Shown in pieces: positions 23,120 through 36,348 of a DNA stretch of 64,000 bases (positions are counted from its first letter, which is position 1; each line of letters opens with the position of its first letter). The notes under the pieces were generated by a model that saw only the letters and a list, made by a program, of their open reading frames with translations, did not search any database and was not told the DNA's origin. Source of the DNA: Argentina anserina (Eukaryota > Streptophyta > Magnoliopsida > Rosales > Rosaceae); the NCBI RefSeq assembly GCF_933775445.1, contig NC_065877.1, positions 33,346,694 to 33,410,693 of the forward strand, read 5' to 3'. The translations under genes and the position numbers were made by a program.

Positions 23120-24068
23120 TGATTGTTGAACTTCGATGGTTTCTACATCTTGTATTTTATTACTCGTCTTAATATAACGATTGTCCTTACATTTTTGAGC
23201 TCTCAATTGAGATTTTGGGTGCATTGCTGCATTAGGCAATGGTGCTCGAGACCTTATATTGCATTTGATAATTTCAAGCCCCCATAACTGAGGCAATCAT
23301 GACGTGTTTAAGGCGTAAACCAAAACTAAACAATATAACACCCTATTTACCTGAAAACTGTGCATGCAAGAGGGTAAAAGCTAAGAGTACATAAAACATG
23401 CGAAAACACAGCTTAACAATATAGGATAGCCTTATTTAAAACAAGAATTCGTGTGCCCTTGGCCTCTCACTTGATTAGGCATTAGTACATCATTTTTTAT
23501 TGCATGGACTTGAGTTCGGCATTTGTAGCTTGGTTGTCAAAACTCAAAACACGTCAAACCTTGTGTACGCATTTTCTGTTCTCTTGAGCCTTAATCTAAC
23601 AATAAAGAAACTTTAATTTTATAACTGATTCCAAAAAAATTGCAAGAAGCCAATCAGCCAAAAGCATAAATTTTTTTTTTGGAAGGATGGTTCTCACCAA
23701 AGCATAAACGATGGTTCTGAAACTCATCTCTGGAAGTTTATGTAATTCGTGCCATGGAGAAGAAAAAGATGTAAAGATAGTTGATAAAAGGAATCGCAGC
23801 TCCCTTTGAGAAAGGGAAACAATCCTTCCGACTGTTGATCTTTCAATGATTTAATCGAAAACGATTTTATTGATCATGTGGTTTTCAAAAATTGCTACTA
23901 AACTTACAAGGGCACCCTAACCCCTTAAAAGGGGAAGCCTAGAGGGTGATGTTCTTTCAAGTTAGGTGTAACAGTAATGTACTTGGGATCCTGTGCTGTT
24001 GAAGATGCTACTACTCTGCCAGGCTGCTGGTGTTGACAGTCCATCTATCTGTACAATTGAACCATCTC
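23120..24068. other. Convergent spacer between CRWN1 and HAC
   Basis: Space between two genes that point toward each other, so both 3' UTRs and polyadenylation signals should be here. A ccccttaaaagggg palindrome lies near 23920. I see no gene. Confidence 0.45.
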
Positions 24069-27000
24069 TCAGCAACCTTCATTGCTAGCTATCTGATTGG
24101 TCGTCTGTGCCTGCTGCTGCTCTGCAAATTTCCTCATGTCCCTACAGAAGCGACGCCAAACAATCCGACAAGTGAGCAAAAAGATGCTATTGTGATTAAA
24201 AATTACAAAAGAGAGAACCACAAAAAAAAAGAACACGAGTAATAGATTTTGTTTTGGACCAAATTGTAACTTACATGCAACGTGGTACTCTGCAATTTGA
24301 TTCTTTACAGTGTACAGAATGAGACTTCATTCCAATCCATGCCTTCTGACAGAGGGTACAACCTCCAGGTACTCTAACAGTGCATCTACATACATGCCAA
24401 AATAACTTTCTTATTTGGAGACAGTCTGGGTAAGAGCAAGGCTGACTGGTGGTAGCTGGACATCTAGACGCATGTTGCATAGCATCAACCATTTTCTTTA
24501 TCTGGCACAAATACAATACAGTTAAAATTAAGCTGCTCAACAGATAATTCTAGCTAAAAAAAGATAAAATTAATTTATCCTTTGGCATGAGTGCATGACA
24601 ATTGTAAACAGTTTGTTTGGAAATACTGTGAATCCGTTGATACAAAGACAAATGAATTTCTTTTACTATTTTGGAATAGAGAAATAAAACACACATTTAG
24701 GATGAAAATACTTGAAATTAACTTACCATCACTGCATTTAACTGTGCTTTAGTACTCCTAGTCGCATGGCTCAGTGGGGGAGATCTCTCCATCACATGGC
24801 TAACTGAGGAAGAGCTCTCTGTCACATGGTTGACAGCAGGAGAGCGCTCTGTCACACGGCTAACTGAAGGAGAGTCATCGGTCACATGACTAATAGTGGG
24901 AGAGCTCTTTTCTTTATGGCAAACTGTCGGGGTCAATTTATGTATGTGACAAGAACTGCCTTTCTCTTGATAGCATTTTGCACAGACATCAAACTCTGGG
25001 CAGACCCCACATACCCAGATCCGATCAGTTACACCATCTTTATGGCAAATGCTGCATATGTTCCCAGCAGTTCTCGCAGTTAGATTCCGAAGGTGATGCA
25101 AAATCATTATTGAGGAATACTTGGCCCGGCGAGGTGTGTCAAACTGATAATGATTTTTCTCACAAAAACTCAAGAAAGAATACCTATTCTCAATTAAGTC
25201 ATTGTTCAGAATAACATCTTCACCCTCAGTATCAGGAAGAATATCGTTCACCATAACTTGAGCGAGCACATGTTGTTCCTTGTTGATCGAAATGTGAACG
25301 TCTCTCCCATAAAGGTTACGCTCAACATCATGGCATCTTTCACACAGGTGAAAATTTTTGCAATGGCTGCATGACCATTGGACCCCAGACAATATTGCTT
25401 CATGGCAGTGGGTGCAAACATACTGCAAGTAGACAACCATGAAATCCCCCTTTATAGGTAAAATGGTTTGACCCAGCTTTTGCATCAGTAGAATATCTTT
25501 TGTTGAACCATCAGACGGACTTGTATGTCCCATCGCTTTCAAAGTTCTCGTTCTTACTGTCTTTTTCTCATTTGTTTTTTCCTGCTCCATCTTCTTTATC
25601 AAATCTTCAGCAGCAGTGGACCAATAGTCGCCATCAAAATATGGCAAACGAGCAGCTGTTACCTTGGAGTTGCACTTCCCAGTAGGGATAAAAAAGCGAT
25701 CATATAAATTAGTGGAACCAACCACAATTTTTTCTTCTGTTGCTTTTTTTATCATTACCTGATACCAGTGACGCAGCTTATCAGACTTGGGAGTTTTCTG
25801 CTCTGGTGGATGGCAATATAAAAGATAATCTTCACCCTTACATGGGGGGCATGCCCATATATAGGAGGTCACGAAACCTCGTTTCTTGCAAAAATCAAGG
25901 TAACCTATGAGGATTTCATGGTAAACAAAGGTACGAAGAGCTTCTCCTGTCACAGTTTTTATCTCAGGCCTGAAGTACTTGATGGAATCAAGATACGAGA
26001 TATAAACACATCGCTTATTTGGAGGACTACATTCTGAGCCAAACTCTTGCACATACATTCCAAAAAGGCATACATCTACACCTTCAATCTTCTGAAACAA
26101 TAGAATAACCTGAAAGAAAAAAAACATCTTAGAAATTCTGAAACTATAAGCAACAATATTGAAAGAGAATACATTCAGCAGGAGATAAAGACCCAAGGGA
26201 ATTAATAACTTATCAAACAAACTTTCAGCAAATTATCTCACCTTCAATCTGTACGGAAATTCAGTAGGGTAATTCTCGTCATGAAAGAGACCTAAAAACT
26301 GCTGCTTCACTATTACTGTTTTCTGAACAGATAAAACCTCTCTGACAACAAGACCTTCCGCTCTTGAAACCTAACACAAAATTGAATTATATAAACAATA
26401 CGCTACAAGAAAGAGAATTCTTACATCACAAACTAATCATGTGTGGAAACCTATAAACAAAAATTTATAATTGAACTTCAAGTATTTAACTGCTACTGAA
26501 CTATCTCATCATTAGTTTGGTTAATACATCTCAATTTGATTGGTGCATAACTACTAGGCATTGATCTCAAATAATTATGTAGTCATAACATATTTTTGTT
26601 TCCACACCTCAAAACACAAAGATTATAGCAAGATGCAACGTAAATCCGCTAAACTGAGAATATATTATTCTTAATCAGAGTTAGCAACATACCTCAGAAA
26701 ATCCTTCTCCTTGAGCTTTTGTTCTCTCTTCTCTCTCTTGCTTGAGGCATCTAATAAGTCTTTTCTCTAAGTGGTCGCTAAGCTTGGTAGTTGGGAGATC
26801 TTTAGCACCGAAAACAGCATTTTCAACCAAGGGTTTGCGGTCTCCAAGTTCTGTCTCTTTTAACAAGCATTTGAGACATATGTACTCCGCTTTGCCATCC
26901 AAATCACTTTTATCATTGTAGAGAGCACATATCTGATGTTGCCAGCCATCACAGTTATCACATTGAACCCACTGCCAGTACATAAAAGAACTAATAAATA

Positions 27001-30000
27001 AGATTAAAGATAATACATTTAGTTTTTCTTAGTTACAAAGAATGACTTGACTACACTTACTGATTCTTCAATTTCATCATCATTCTTTTTTTTGCCAAGT
27101 GTTGCCTTTGAAACAGAGATACCACGAAAGGAGATATTTCCACCTCGAGACACTTTATAGCACATTGAACAAAAACAAAAGCGTACAGCATGCTCGTCTA
27201 GTGTGCGATAGTAGTTTACGCTGCGTTTTATACGGGCACTACAGCATGAACAATACATTGGTGCTGGGGCAAACGACCTCTTACCAATTGCACACAGCTG
27301 ACACACTTGCTCACTGATTCCTTTATCTTCCATCAAGTTACCCTATTTCAAGCAACATAATATAATAAGTCATCGTACTCAAAACAAACCTAGGCCATTA
27401 AAAAAAATAGAAATCATTAAAAAAAGAAATCCTAAACAAAATGACATTACCGTGTGTGTTTTGGTGTAATAATTATCAACAGAATTGACATAATTCACCA
27501 GCTATTCTTACAACAACTCGGAAAGCAAATTGAGATGTGTCCCTCTTGCCTCAACTGTAAATTACATTGTTGATGTATATAAAATAATACATTTAAGCTA
27601 TTACAAACAAAGAAGTTCCCACACCACTTAAGTTGATATAAAGCAAGTTTAAAAGAGAACCAAAACAGGTAAACCGATTCAAGTGGAATTAGAGCTATTG
27701 TGTATAACTATAAGAATATCTGTTTTTATCGTGTAACGCTTCCAAGCCACTTTTCATCAACATATTTGATACTTGATTGCAATTTAAAAAGAAACAAAGC
27801 ACCATATAAGGATAGAGCGCTAATTTAAAAAAAGGACTGGCCAATAGATTAATACACACACACAGAGAATGACAAGTCTATAGATATGAAGGGGAAATAG
27901 AAACATTTTAAGAAGACACTGTAAACAAGTAATGTGCAAAGATTAAATCCAACAAATATCTCATGGCTGTAAGAAAAGAAAACATACAATAAGTCTAGAC
28001 GAATGACAATTGTGTATTTACCAGCTCATCAATTGGAAAACCCTAATCAAATGTCAATAGAAGAAGTGTTACCTGATCAATGCTGTGCCTAAGACTCGAC
28101 AGATGTTCCTTGATCTGCTCTGATGTGAAGAGTTCAGTTAAGGAAAGACCCGGCTTCACTTCCATAAGATCACACTCTGGTTTTGGCTCTGTTTGGATAA
28201 ACTCAGTCCTTACTCCTCCGTCTTTAGAATCAACACTAAGGTCTTGAAAAGATAAATTGATACTCCTCGAGCCTGTCCTTCCAGAAACTTGTTTCATACT
28301 TCCTATAACATCACGGGTGCTAGAAGGGTCTATTTGCTCCCTCTGATAACCAGCAAATACTCCAGGCAGAACTGGTACATTTTCATCATTGAGTTTAATA
28401 TTGTCTGCATCACTAACATCATAGTTTCTCATGGAACTGTGTATAGTACTTCCAACTGGTTCCAACCTTGCTTCTTTTACTTCAGAATTAACAGATAAAG
28501 GAGATTCAAACTGGTGCTGCAGGTTTGAAAGTCCTTCTGAAATACAGGTCTGAACAACCGATGGAGGCGAGGAAGAAGAATTTTCCCATTTGATTTTCAT
28601 CTTATCCCTTTTTGAGAAAATCAGTGGATCTTCATTATTTCCAGAACTGAGTCCATCTGAAGTAGGCTGTTCATCACATTCTGACTGTTTTGAAGAAACT
28701 TGAGGCTGCAAATATGGATCATACGGTTGAATTTGGTTTTCTTGAGATTTAATTATTACGGATTTTGAGTGTGGCTGAAAGTTTGGAAGTCCTTCAGGAG
28801 CCAATAAGTGAAAGCTTTCCTTTTTACTTTCCATCTTCAACCTTTTTGAAGGCATGTCTTCAATATTTCCTAAACAGTGTCCACCTGAAACAGACTGCTG
28901 AAAACTTTGTGACTGCTCTGAAAGAACTAAGGGTTGCAAATAGGGGTGATGGGGTCGTTTGAGGTTATTTTGAGACTTTCCTATGATGGATTCAGACTGC
29001 AGTATATCCTCATGAGTTGCGACATCAGGGACTTGCATTGCAACATGATGGGGGGTCATTAAGTTAGAATAGGAGAACATTGAACATTCTCCAAACGAAG
29101 ATGGAGAAACCATGGATTCAGCATTCTCGTTACTCCCCAGACAACTTGTGAGTTTAGAGGCTCCAATTTCACCTGAAAGTATATTGAGAAATGAGGAGGT
29201 CAAGAAAAGAAGCAACAGAAACAAAGAGGAGATATTTAAGTGAATACACTTTTCATACATCAGCATAATCTATCAAGCAAGTTAAAAAAGGTAAAGTAGG
29301 AGAATTCAATCATAAAGCTTTTAGTCATACCGTGGTCAAGATATTGCTGTTGAACATGACAATTATATGATACATCAAAACTGTACTGGAGGTTCTCGCC
29401 ATGGGAAAATGTTCCATCATCTAAACCTCCAACAACAGAGAAGTGATTGGCATTGGAATAAGCAGAGACTGATGAACTGTTCTCCAGAGGAAGAACAGTC
29501 TCAGATGAACCCTGCCATGAGCCCAATGAGGAAGGCACGTCCACATCACAAGTATTGAATCCATAAGCATCTCCCTGCTTATAATAATCCACAGGGGCCC
29601 CTAAAAATATTCAACACATTAGCATACATGATCATACAATAAGCCATTACATATTAGCCTAAATTTTAACATTAAAATGATGAAATAGTTGGTAATCAGT
29701 GCCATCTTACCAATGGAGTTGGATCCAGTACTCGAGCAAAGAACAGATGTCTCTGCAGCATTTGAGATGCAATAACCTTGTGGCATCCCTGAAGTTTTCA
29801 TACGGAAGTCATTTGAACTTCCACCAGACTTTGCACCATACAGATAGCCCTGAACTGCACTTAGCACCCGATCATTCAGAGTCTGCTCATTCACATAGTC
29901 GTCCTAAAACACATTCAAAATTTAAACTTCAGAATAACAGCAGTAATATATTGTACAAACTTTAACTAATAAGCCTTCTTTCCCTAAAAAGCAAAGTCAC

Positions 30001-30553
30001 TTAGTCACCCAAACCATATTACAAGGACTGATACGCATTCAATTCAAAAATATAACCAATTGCAATACAAAATCCAGCTAGCATGTGACAAGGTGTCCCC
30101 ATCAAACATAAACAAAAAGTACATGAACACACAGGACTTCTGTAACTGAATTATCAACGTAACACAATAATGGCACACCTGTGAAGCAGCCTCCATAAAT
30201 AGCTGGGTTTCAATGCCAAGCACAAAATCAGATGCTAGGTGGTTTCCCGCCACATTAGTACACCCCAAGAATCTGTCAGTACTGCAGCTCAACAGATCCA
30301 AAACGTCAGAACACAATCGTACCGGCAATCAAACTGTTAACATTACACAACTGCATTACATTTTAATGAATCAAAACGACGAACTTTGCAACACTTACAT
30401 CTTCTTTCTAATCAAACTACGAAGCCGGCTGACTCCAGGACCTCTTCGCCAATCGACAAAGCCATGCCCTCCCAGAAAATGCAGGCCAGAACCAAATGCC
30501 TGAGCTGCATTGTACCTCTTCACATCCATCTCCCTCGTCTTAAGATACTTCAT
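24069..30553 (-). CDS. HAC1-like: HAC-type (p300/CBP-like) histone acetyltransferase
   Basis: Nuclear lysine acetyltransferase that acts as a transcriptional coactivator. Eleven coding exons: 30399-30553, 30179-30281, 29711-29903, 29331-29600, 28073-29172, 27061-27342, 26693-26971, 26242-26370, 24727-26109, 24275-24501, 24069-24141; 1,397 residues. Domain order: Cys-rich RING/PHD-like module ([31 protein letters not shown]) about 610-700; PHD ([19 protein letters not shown]) about 702; HAT core ([57 protein letters not shown]) about 840-1010; two ZZ fingers ([11 protein letters not shown] and [19 protein letters not shown]); a decapeptide repeat; TAZ finger ([17 protein letters not shown] ... 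CRVPRC). No N-terminal TAZ finger is present, unlike Arabidopsis HAC1 (about 1,700 aa). Start 30553 is the first in-frame ATG; 30529 (MDVKRYN) is an alternative. A 5' UTR intron (30559-30938) is likely. Confidence 0.93.
24768..24917 (-). repeat. Five 30-bp units encoding a decapeptide repeat in HAC
   Basis: Units start at 24768, 24798, 24828, 24858 and 24888. Each encodes ten residues of the type [10 protein letters not shown] / [10 protein letters not shown] / [10 protein letters not shown]. They lie in frame between the second ZZ finger and the TAZ finger. Arabidopsis HAC1 has a plain short linker at this place. Confidence 0.85.
28510..28990 (-). repeat. Internal duplication inside HAC exon 5 (about 75-85 residues)
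   Basis: Two consecutive blocks of the protein align along their length: [20 protein letters not shown] ... [12 protein letters not shown] and [20 protein letters not shown] ... [12 protein letters not shown]. The shared DNA is diverged, so the duplication is old. It lies in the low-complexity N-terminal half with no known domain. Confidence 0.65.
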
Positions 30554-30558
30554 TCATG

Positions 30559-30938
30559 CTGTAACAGTAAAAAAAAATCACATTGAGAAAAATTTAACTT
30601 TCACATCAACCCATCTTCAAACCCAACATTCTTTCTCCTCCGAATCAAAAATTTCACTTCACAATCCTTCAATTCTCACTTCACCCAGAGCCAATTAAAC
30701 CCCACCTCCCCAAACCCCCAATCCCAAAAATTTCGAATTTTACTGCGCGTAAAAAAAAAGTCTAAATTTCAAAGCGGTAATTAAAATTGACGCAACAAGA
30801 AGGCAATCAGAATCAGAAAAGCTGTGAAATTGAGTCGAATTCCGGTGACAACATAAACCCTAGAAATTGAAAGAAGAGGGAATTGGGGCAAAACCCTAAC
30901 AGGTGGGGGTGAAAAGAGAAAGGGTTTAAGGGACGAAC
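30559..30938 (-). other. Probable 5' UTR intron of HAC
   Basis: On the minus strand an AG|gttcgt donor at 30938 and a ctgttacag acceptor ending at 30559 flank an AT-rich, T-tract-bearing stretch just upstream of the ATG. aaaccctag and aaaaccctaac telo-box-like motifs lie in it (near 30848 and 30893). Inferred from consensus only. Confidence 0.5.
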
Positions 30939-31085
30939 CTCAATTTGTTGGTTTGAAAATTGACGGCGGCGGTCCTCGGCTTTTCTCAATCGGTGGTGGG
31001 CCACCGCAATTGGGGTTTCTTTTTTATTTATATAAAGAAAATAGAGAGAAAGAGGAGATGGAGATTCTGAGTTTACCAACCTGCG

Positions 31086-31099
31086 ACTATTTATATAGT
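31086..31099 (-). promoter_or_regulatory. Probable TATA box of HAC
   Basis: Minus-strand sequence ctatataaatag. It would start transcription near 31060, giving a first non-coding exon of about 120 nt that ends at the predicted 30938 donor. Confidence 0.4.
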
Positions 31100-31239
31100 A
31101 GTGAAACCCCTGCCTGGGAGCTACGGAGTTACCATCTCTTACATCTGTCTACTTACCAAACTACCCTTTTCACTTTCTGCTTTTTGTATATATTTTCTAT
31201 ATTAGTTTCTATTTGCCAAGTACTTGAAGATATATAAAC

Positions 31240-31975
31240 CATAGGTTATATGATTATCGATACAAAATAACTTCATTTGTTAATTTGTTTTGTACTCTGT
31301 CCAAACTAGGATTAGGATTATTTTCAATTTAAAAGTGATAATATCAACTATCTTTTTTAATATAGTAATATGAATGACTCGAAAAGTAAATATATATCGA
31401 TTGGGTTTTAAATTCCGTGGGAGATATCAATGCTTCACTGATTTGGTCGGACTTGATGGTAAAGTTCTTTCAAGTGGAAAATGACTTATTGCATGATACT
31501 TTGTATGGTCATATTGAGATTGTTCACTCGTCAATATCACTAGTGTGATGTTCCATCATGCACATCAGACTCTCCCTTTTCTTTAATCGCTTTCATATTT
31601 TGGGCCAACTTATTTTATTAATTTGTATGGATATATATATATATATATAGGATTTAAAGTAAATAAGACATTAAACAAGGTCCAACAGTAACTGGCAATT
31701 TTCTACTCCTTGATTATCAGTTTCTACCTGTACTTGAGAAATGCAGTGTGAAGATTAGTAGTATTTCCTCAAAACAACTACAGTGTGTTCAACAGCTTGA
31801 CCATAGAAACAAAAAGCAACAAAGGAAATTGTACTTGTTAAACATACAACAAACTATCCCAAAGCAATCAAAACTCATCTAGTCTCATCTAGATCTTTGT
31901 ACAAATCCCTCTGCTCAATTTCAATCATCTAATTACCATCAAATAAACATCTATTCCTTGTTGTTACATATCACT
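31240..31975. other. Spacer between HAC and the ZCCHC8-like gene
   Basis: AT-rich DNA with a TA dinucleotide run at 31631-31650. The right part (31740-31979) is probably the 3' UTR of the leftward ZCCHC8-like gene. No further gene was seen. Confidence 0.45.
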
Positions 31976-31979
31976 ATCA

Positions 31980-32995
31980 TCACCTCCTACGGTGATGGCG
32001 ATGCCTATCTACCCTCTCCCAGCTATGACTTGAACTATCAGGGTCATAGTCATTCTTGCTTTCATGACTCAAATAATCTAATTTGTCGGAATCCCTGGTG
32101 GGTGAGTATGGAAAAGAAAACTCACTGCTTCTTCTACCTCTCTCTGAGCGGGACCTTCCCAGGGTAGGGCTTCTAGGGGCTGAAGCAATGCTCGCACTGC
32201 GTGAATTGTATTCATAACTCCCATATCTCGGAGGATAACTAGATGGCGCATAACCTGGGTCCACACCAGGAGGCCCATCATCTCTATAATCTCGAGTCCA
32301 CCTCTGCTCACGGTAATGGCCTCTGCTGACAGGCTCAGAATAATGGTTAGCCCTACTGTGCGAGTAGTTCCTCGAGGGATCTGAAAATGAAGCGCTAGGT
32401 GCCCAGCGCCTCTCATCCGCATTTTCTGGGATTGGTGCATTCAACCCTGGAAATCCAACCGTCATTTTTCTCTGAGGTTTAGGTAGTTCAGGAAGGTCAG
32501 TGTCAACGATTTCCCCATCCTCCTGTTCCACCTTAGTTTCCTCAACACCGTGGATTATTATTCCTGACGGCTGGTCCTCATCATCAACATCTACAATTGT
32601 CAAGAAAAGTGTCAAGGCTCCGAAAAATAATCTAACATAAAGAAAATGGAAGTACAATATATTGATGTCACAAACAGTGGATTATCCTAAGAAGATACAA
32701 AAAAGTGAAAAACAGGATGTCCGCGGGGATGCTTTCCAGGAAATTAGCAGAACATTTTCAACAAACAAAGCAAATGATACCCGTAACCTATGAACAACCA
32801 AGCAACAGTTTAAAGTGTCAAACCAAATTACACTAAATTGCGTCCATGAATTCAGGTACATTTCTAACCTAGAATTCTGATGTATCTTTAATGCACTTAT
32901 AGGCAGACTTAGATGTGAAATATTTCATACAAATGATATAATGTATAAAACTAACTCCATAAAAATTAAATTTATTATTCATCACATATACTTTA

Positions 32996-33035
<40 letters not shown>

Positions 33036-36000
33036 ATGCCAGAGGGAAGTGAAGAAAAACCTCTTGCTGTTAACATTTAAATACAATTAACACCAGCCAC
33101 CCCATTGGTTAGTCATAGGAACTGAAGAAAAAAAACATAAATATATGTTCACTGAGCTTAAATTTGATCTTCTTAATGTGCTCCTCTGAAGTCAGCCCAG
33201 GAGAAAGGGGAAAGAGGCTGTAATTCTGGGGCACTACAGCATTTTAAACTCTAAATTGGTTACTGGTGACAGCATACAATGAGAAAAAAGAAATCCATTA
33301 GTTACCTAAATATCCAGGTGGGTATCCAATTTCTCGCATTCTGTTAAGCCAAGGAGGTGGATCAAGTTCCTACAGAATTGTCAAAATCACAGAAATTTTA
33401 AATATAACATAAAATAAAAAAGAATTTTTTCTTGACAAGAATGAAAGCTCCAGAAAAGAAAACCAAACTTTAACATGTGACCGGCAGAGTCTTCATACTC
33501 AAGTAAACATGTTAAATAGATATGATCTTTAATGTAGCGTCTATCCTTGCTAAGACAGTTCAGAAAAGGTTTGCAGTCATAACTCAAGAAGTGATGAGTT
33601 ACAGAGCTTCAGCTGTATGAAAGTTAAAGGTGGGATGCAGGTTCAACTTTCTTCACGGGTGGCTAAATTGGAGGGGTTTAAACCCCTGATGGTCCTGACC
33701 TATCCTAACCTAACCCTGACCCAGATCCCCACCCTCCCAGACCACTTGTGCTAACTCAATTAAGTTAATGTATAATTGCAAGGTAACAGCCATCACAACC
33801 TTACATCACTTCCTCAACAAAATCTAACATACTAATAGGTCTGGGGCTGGGTAAAATACTCCTTACAACTGACTTTATTCACAGTTGCACATTATAAGCC
33901 TATCTTCTTGATGATGCAAATCACAGTACAATATCACAGTTCAAGTCTGGCATTCTAGTGGCATTGGGAAGAGAAGCTGAATGAATAATTGACAGTATCT
34001 GGATTGTAATGCCAAACTAGCATCAATAAGATTTAAACAAGTCTCCTTGTTATGGCTTACCCCAAGACCCAAAAGCTTCCTTGTCTCAGCATCGAGAGCA
34101 CCAGGCCTAAGACCATCGTATTTTCCAGCTGGGGAATTCTGATAATAACGAGTTGAGTTGCGAGAATTAGGAGCTTGATTTTTTTTAATCTTGAGCTGTT
34201 TGCGGGCATTATTGACAGCAACATGGTCACGAGGCTTGGGGCATTCCCTCAAAGCATGATTATAAGAACCACAATTGAAACAACGGCTAGCATCATCTAT
34301 AATCTCCAAGCCTCTGAAAAGTTCCGAACGAAAAGATGTATGAAAATCTAGGGCATCTGAACAAAACTAAATGTTGCTTATAAGTAGAAGTAGAAATGAA
34401 TTCCAAAGACAACCTTGACATTCAATTTTTTCACCAATAGATATAACAATCATAAAATGACTAGATCATAGATTTTAGTGAGGCCAAGAAGAGAACAAGT
34501 GAAGCACAGACTCAGATCTGGTGAACAAAAGACAACACATAAGTACTGTTCTTTTGGTCCACTCAATGATTAGCAAAGTTCCAATGTCAAAGAGTCCAAT
34601 TGATACTGGCACTTTGTTAAGCACAGAATAGATGTCAAGTTCTTATGATGATGCTGGATGGCCATCGATAATCCAAGCTGATATTCTGTTTACCAGTCAT
34701 CTTAGTTCACACAATCATGCCTTTAATTTGAGTAGCACGATAATATTTGTAAGGGAAGTTGGAAATTTACCCCTCCTGATTAGTTGAACTACTGGCCATA
34801 GTCAAGCCTAAGGCATAACCACGATCATACAGAGGCGCATTGTTGCTATCCGAAGGCAATGTTTCCATGTTCTGTGCTGTCCCAGTTTGGTTGTCCATCC
34901 AAAAAGACTGCCCAGGAAAGCTTATTCAGAAACACTGATTACTGAACGAAAAAATGATGTGTACAAACGAGTAAAAGTGAACAGAAAATAGCTTCAGGCA
35001 TCTAAAAATCTCAAAATAGGGAAGGTGAGTACAGAAGGTTTTTCTCAGGAACTGCAATCAGTGGCTTATAACGTGAAAAAAGCCATCATAGTATTTTTGA
35101 ACTACCTATATTAATCAACTACAGCTTGAGCAATGCACCACTGAGTATTAAATATACATATCTTTGTCTTACCCTTTACCCCATGTCTCTTGGCGAAGTA
35201 AAGGAAAGTTAGAAAAGGGGAAGGACATGAATATACAGATTGAGCAATGCACCACTGACTATCAAATATACATGTCTTTTGTCTTACCCTTTACACATCT
35301 GTTGGGTAGGAAAAGGAATGTCAAAATAGGGGAAGGACGTATGAAAGATACAAACCTTTCGGCAAGCCAAAAAAAAAACCACAAAATCTGAAAACCAGAA
35401 GACAAATATAGAGCAAAGCAGACAATAGAATAGGAGGAGACTCACCACCCCAGACGTCCTCTCTGTGCCAACATGAAGAGCAGGAAATAGTGTCTCTTCA
35501 CCTGATTCTAACACTTGAGTAGGATCCTGAATATCATCATGTAATTAAAGTAGTATGTTAACACCAAAGAGAGCCATAATGTAGACAAAAGGTGGTGCAT
35601 AATAACACATCATGATTTAGCTAAAAAATCAATATCAGTAACATCCTTCCATGTGACTCTAAATTAAAAACCTCACATTCTCTACGAAAATCTTCCTTTC
35701 ACTCCATATAATGTCTTGTTCTCTAACTAAACTAGCTTAAAATTCAATAATTTTGTATGATTATAATTCAACTTCGAATTTTAAAAGAAATTATGAGTGA
35801 GTCTTACTTGAGATGCAGAAACATGTTTGGCATGCCACTCTGACCACTGCCGTAACAGTTCTTCAAGCTTGTGTTTACTAGCTCTAAAATATTGAAACAT
35901 TGTGCTTAGAAAATTTAGAAAACCACAATTACAGGCATAACATTGCTATTGATACCGTATAACTATATACTTTTGATATATTTGTCTGAAATCACAGAAA

Positions 36001-36348
36001 ATGTTATGCAACAATAGTTACTCCAGCTAACCTTGTTAAAGAATTATATGTTATACGCACTGAAACTTGCTGCTCCTCCACTGTGGTTCGAGCTCTTTTT
36101 AAAGGAGGGAGGTTGTTTATATCCTCGATTTCCATATCTGAATTGTGATCAACCAATTCATTGGCAAGGCTTGCTTCGCATTGAGCAGTGCTCTCGCACC
36201 CTAGATTCTCACTGTTCGGTTTATCTTCTTTCTCCTCAGACTTAGTAAGTTGAGCATCAACCTCTTTAGAGTCCTCATTATTAAGCTCGCCATCCTCAAA
36301 GCCAGAGTCACCGGAATCCGGGAGAGCAATAAAATCCTTAGAATCCAT
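31980..36348 (-). CDS. ZCCHC8-like protein (CCHC zinc knuckle plus PSP domain)
   Basis: Likely RNA-processing factor. In animals ZCCHC8 is the scaffold of the nuclear exosome targeting (NEXT) complex, and the PSP domain is shared with spliceosome proteins; a role in plant NEXT is inference. Seven exons: 36032-36348, 35808-35883, 35446-35526, 34771-34907, 34061-34313, 33306-33369, 31980-32590; 512 residues. Visible parts: acidic N-terminus (DSGDSGFEDGELNNED); a Trp-rich helix (LEELLRQWSEWHAKH); zinc knuckle CFNCGSYNHALRECPKPRD (C-x2-C-x4-H-x4-C); PSP motif KYDGLRPGALDAETRKLLGL and ELDPPPWLNRMREIGYPPGY; then an Arg/Ser/Tyr-rich tail ending RHRHHRRR. True ATG is at 36348 (MDSKDF); the frame is open three codons upstream but has no ATG there. 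A 5' UTR intron (about 36372-36722) is possible. Confidence 0.9.
32999..33033. repeat. (GA)n microsatellite in an intron of the ZCCHC8-like gene
   Basis: About seventeen GA dinucleotides in a row, inside the last intron (32591-33305). On the transcribed strand this is a TC tract. Confidence 0.9.
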
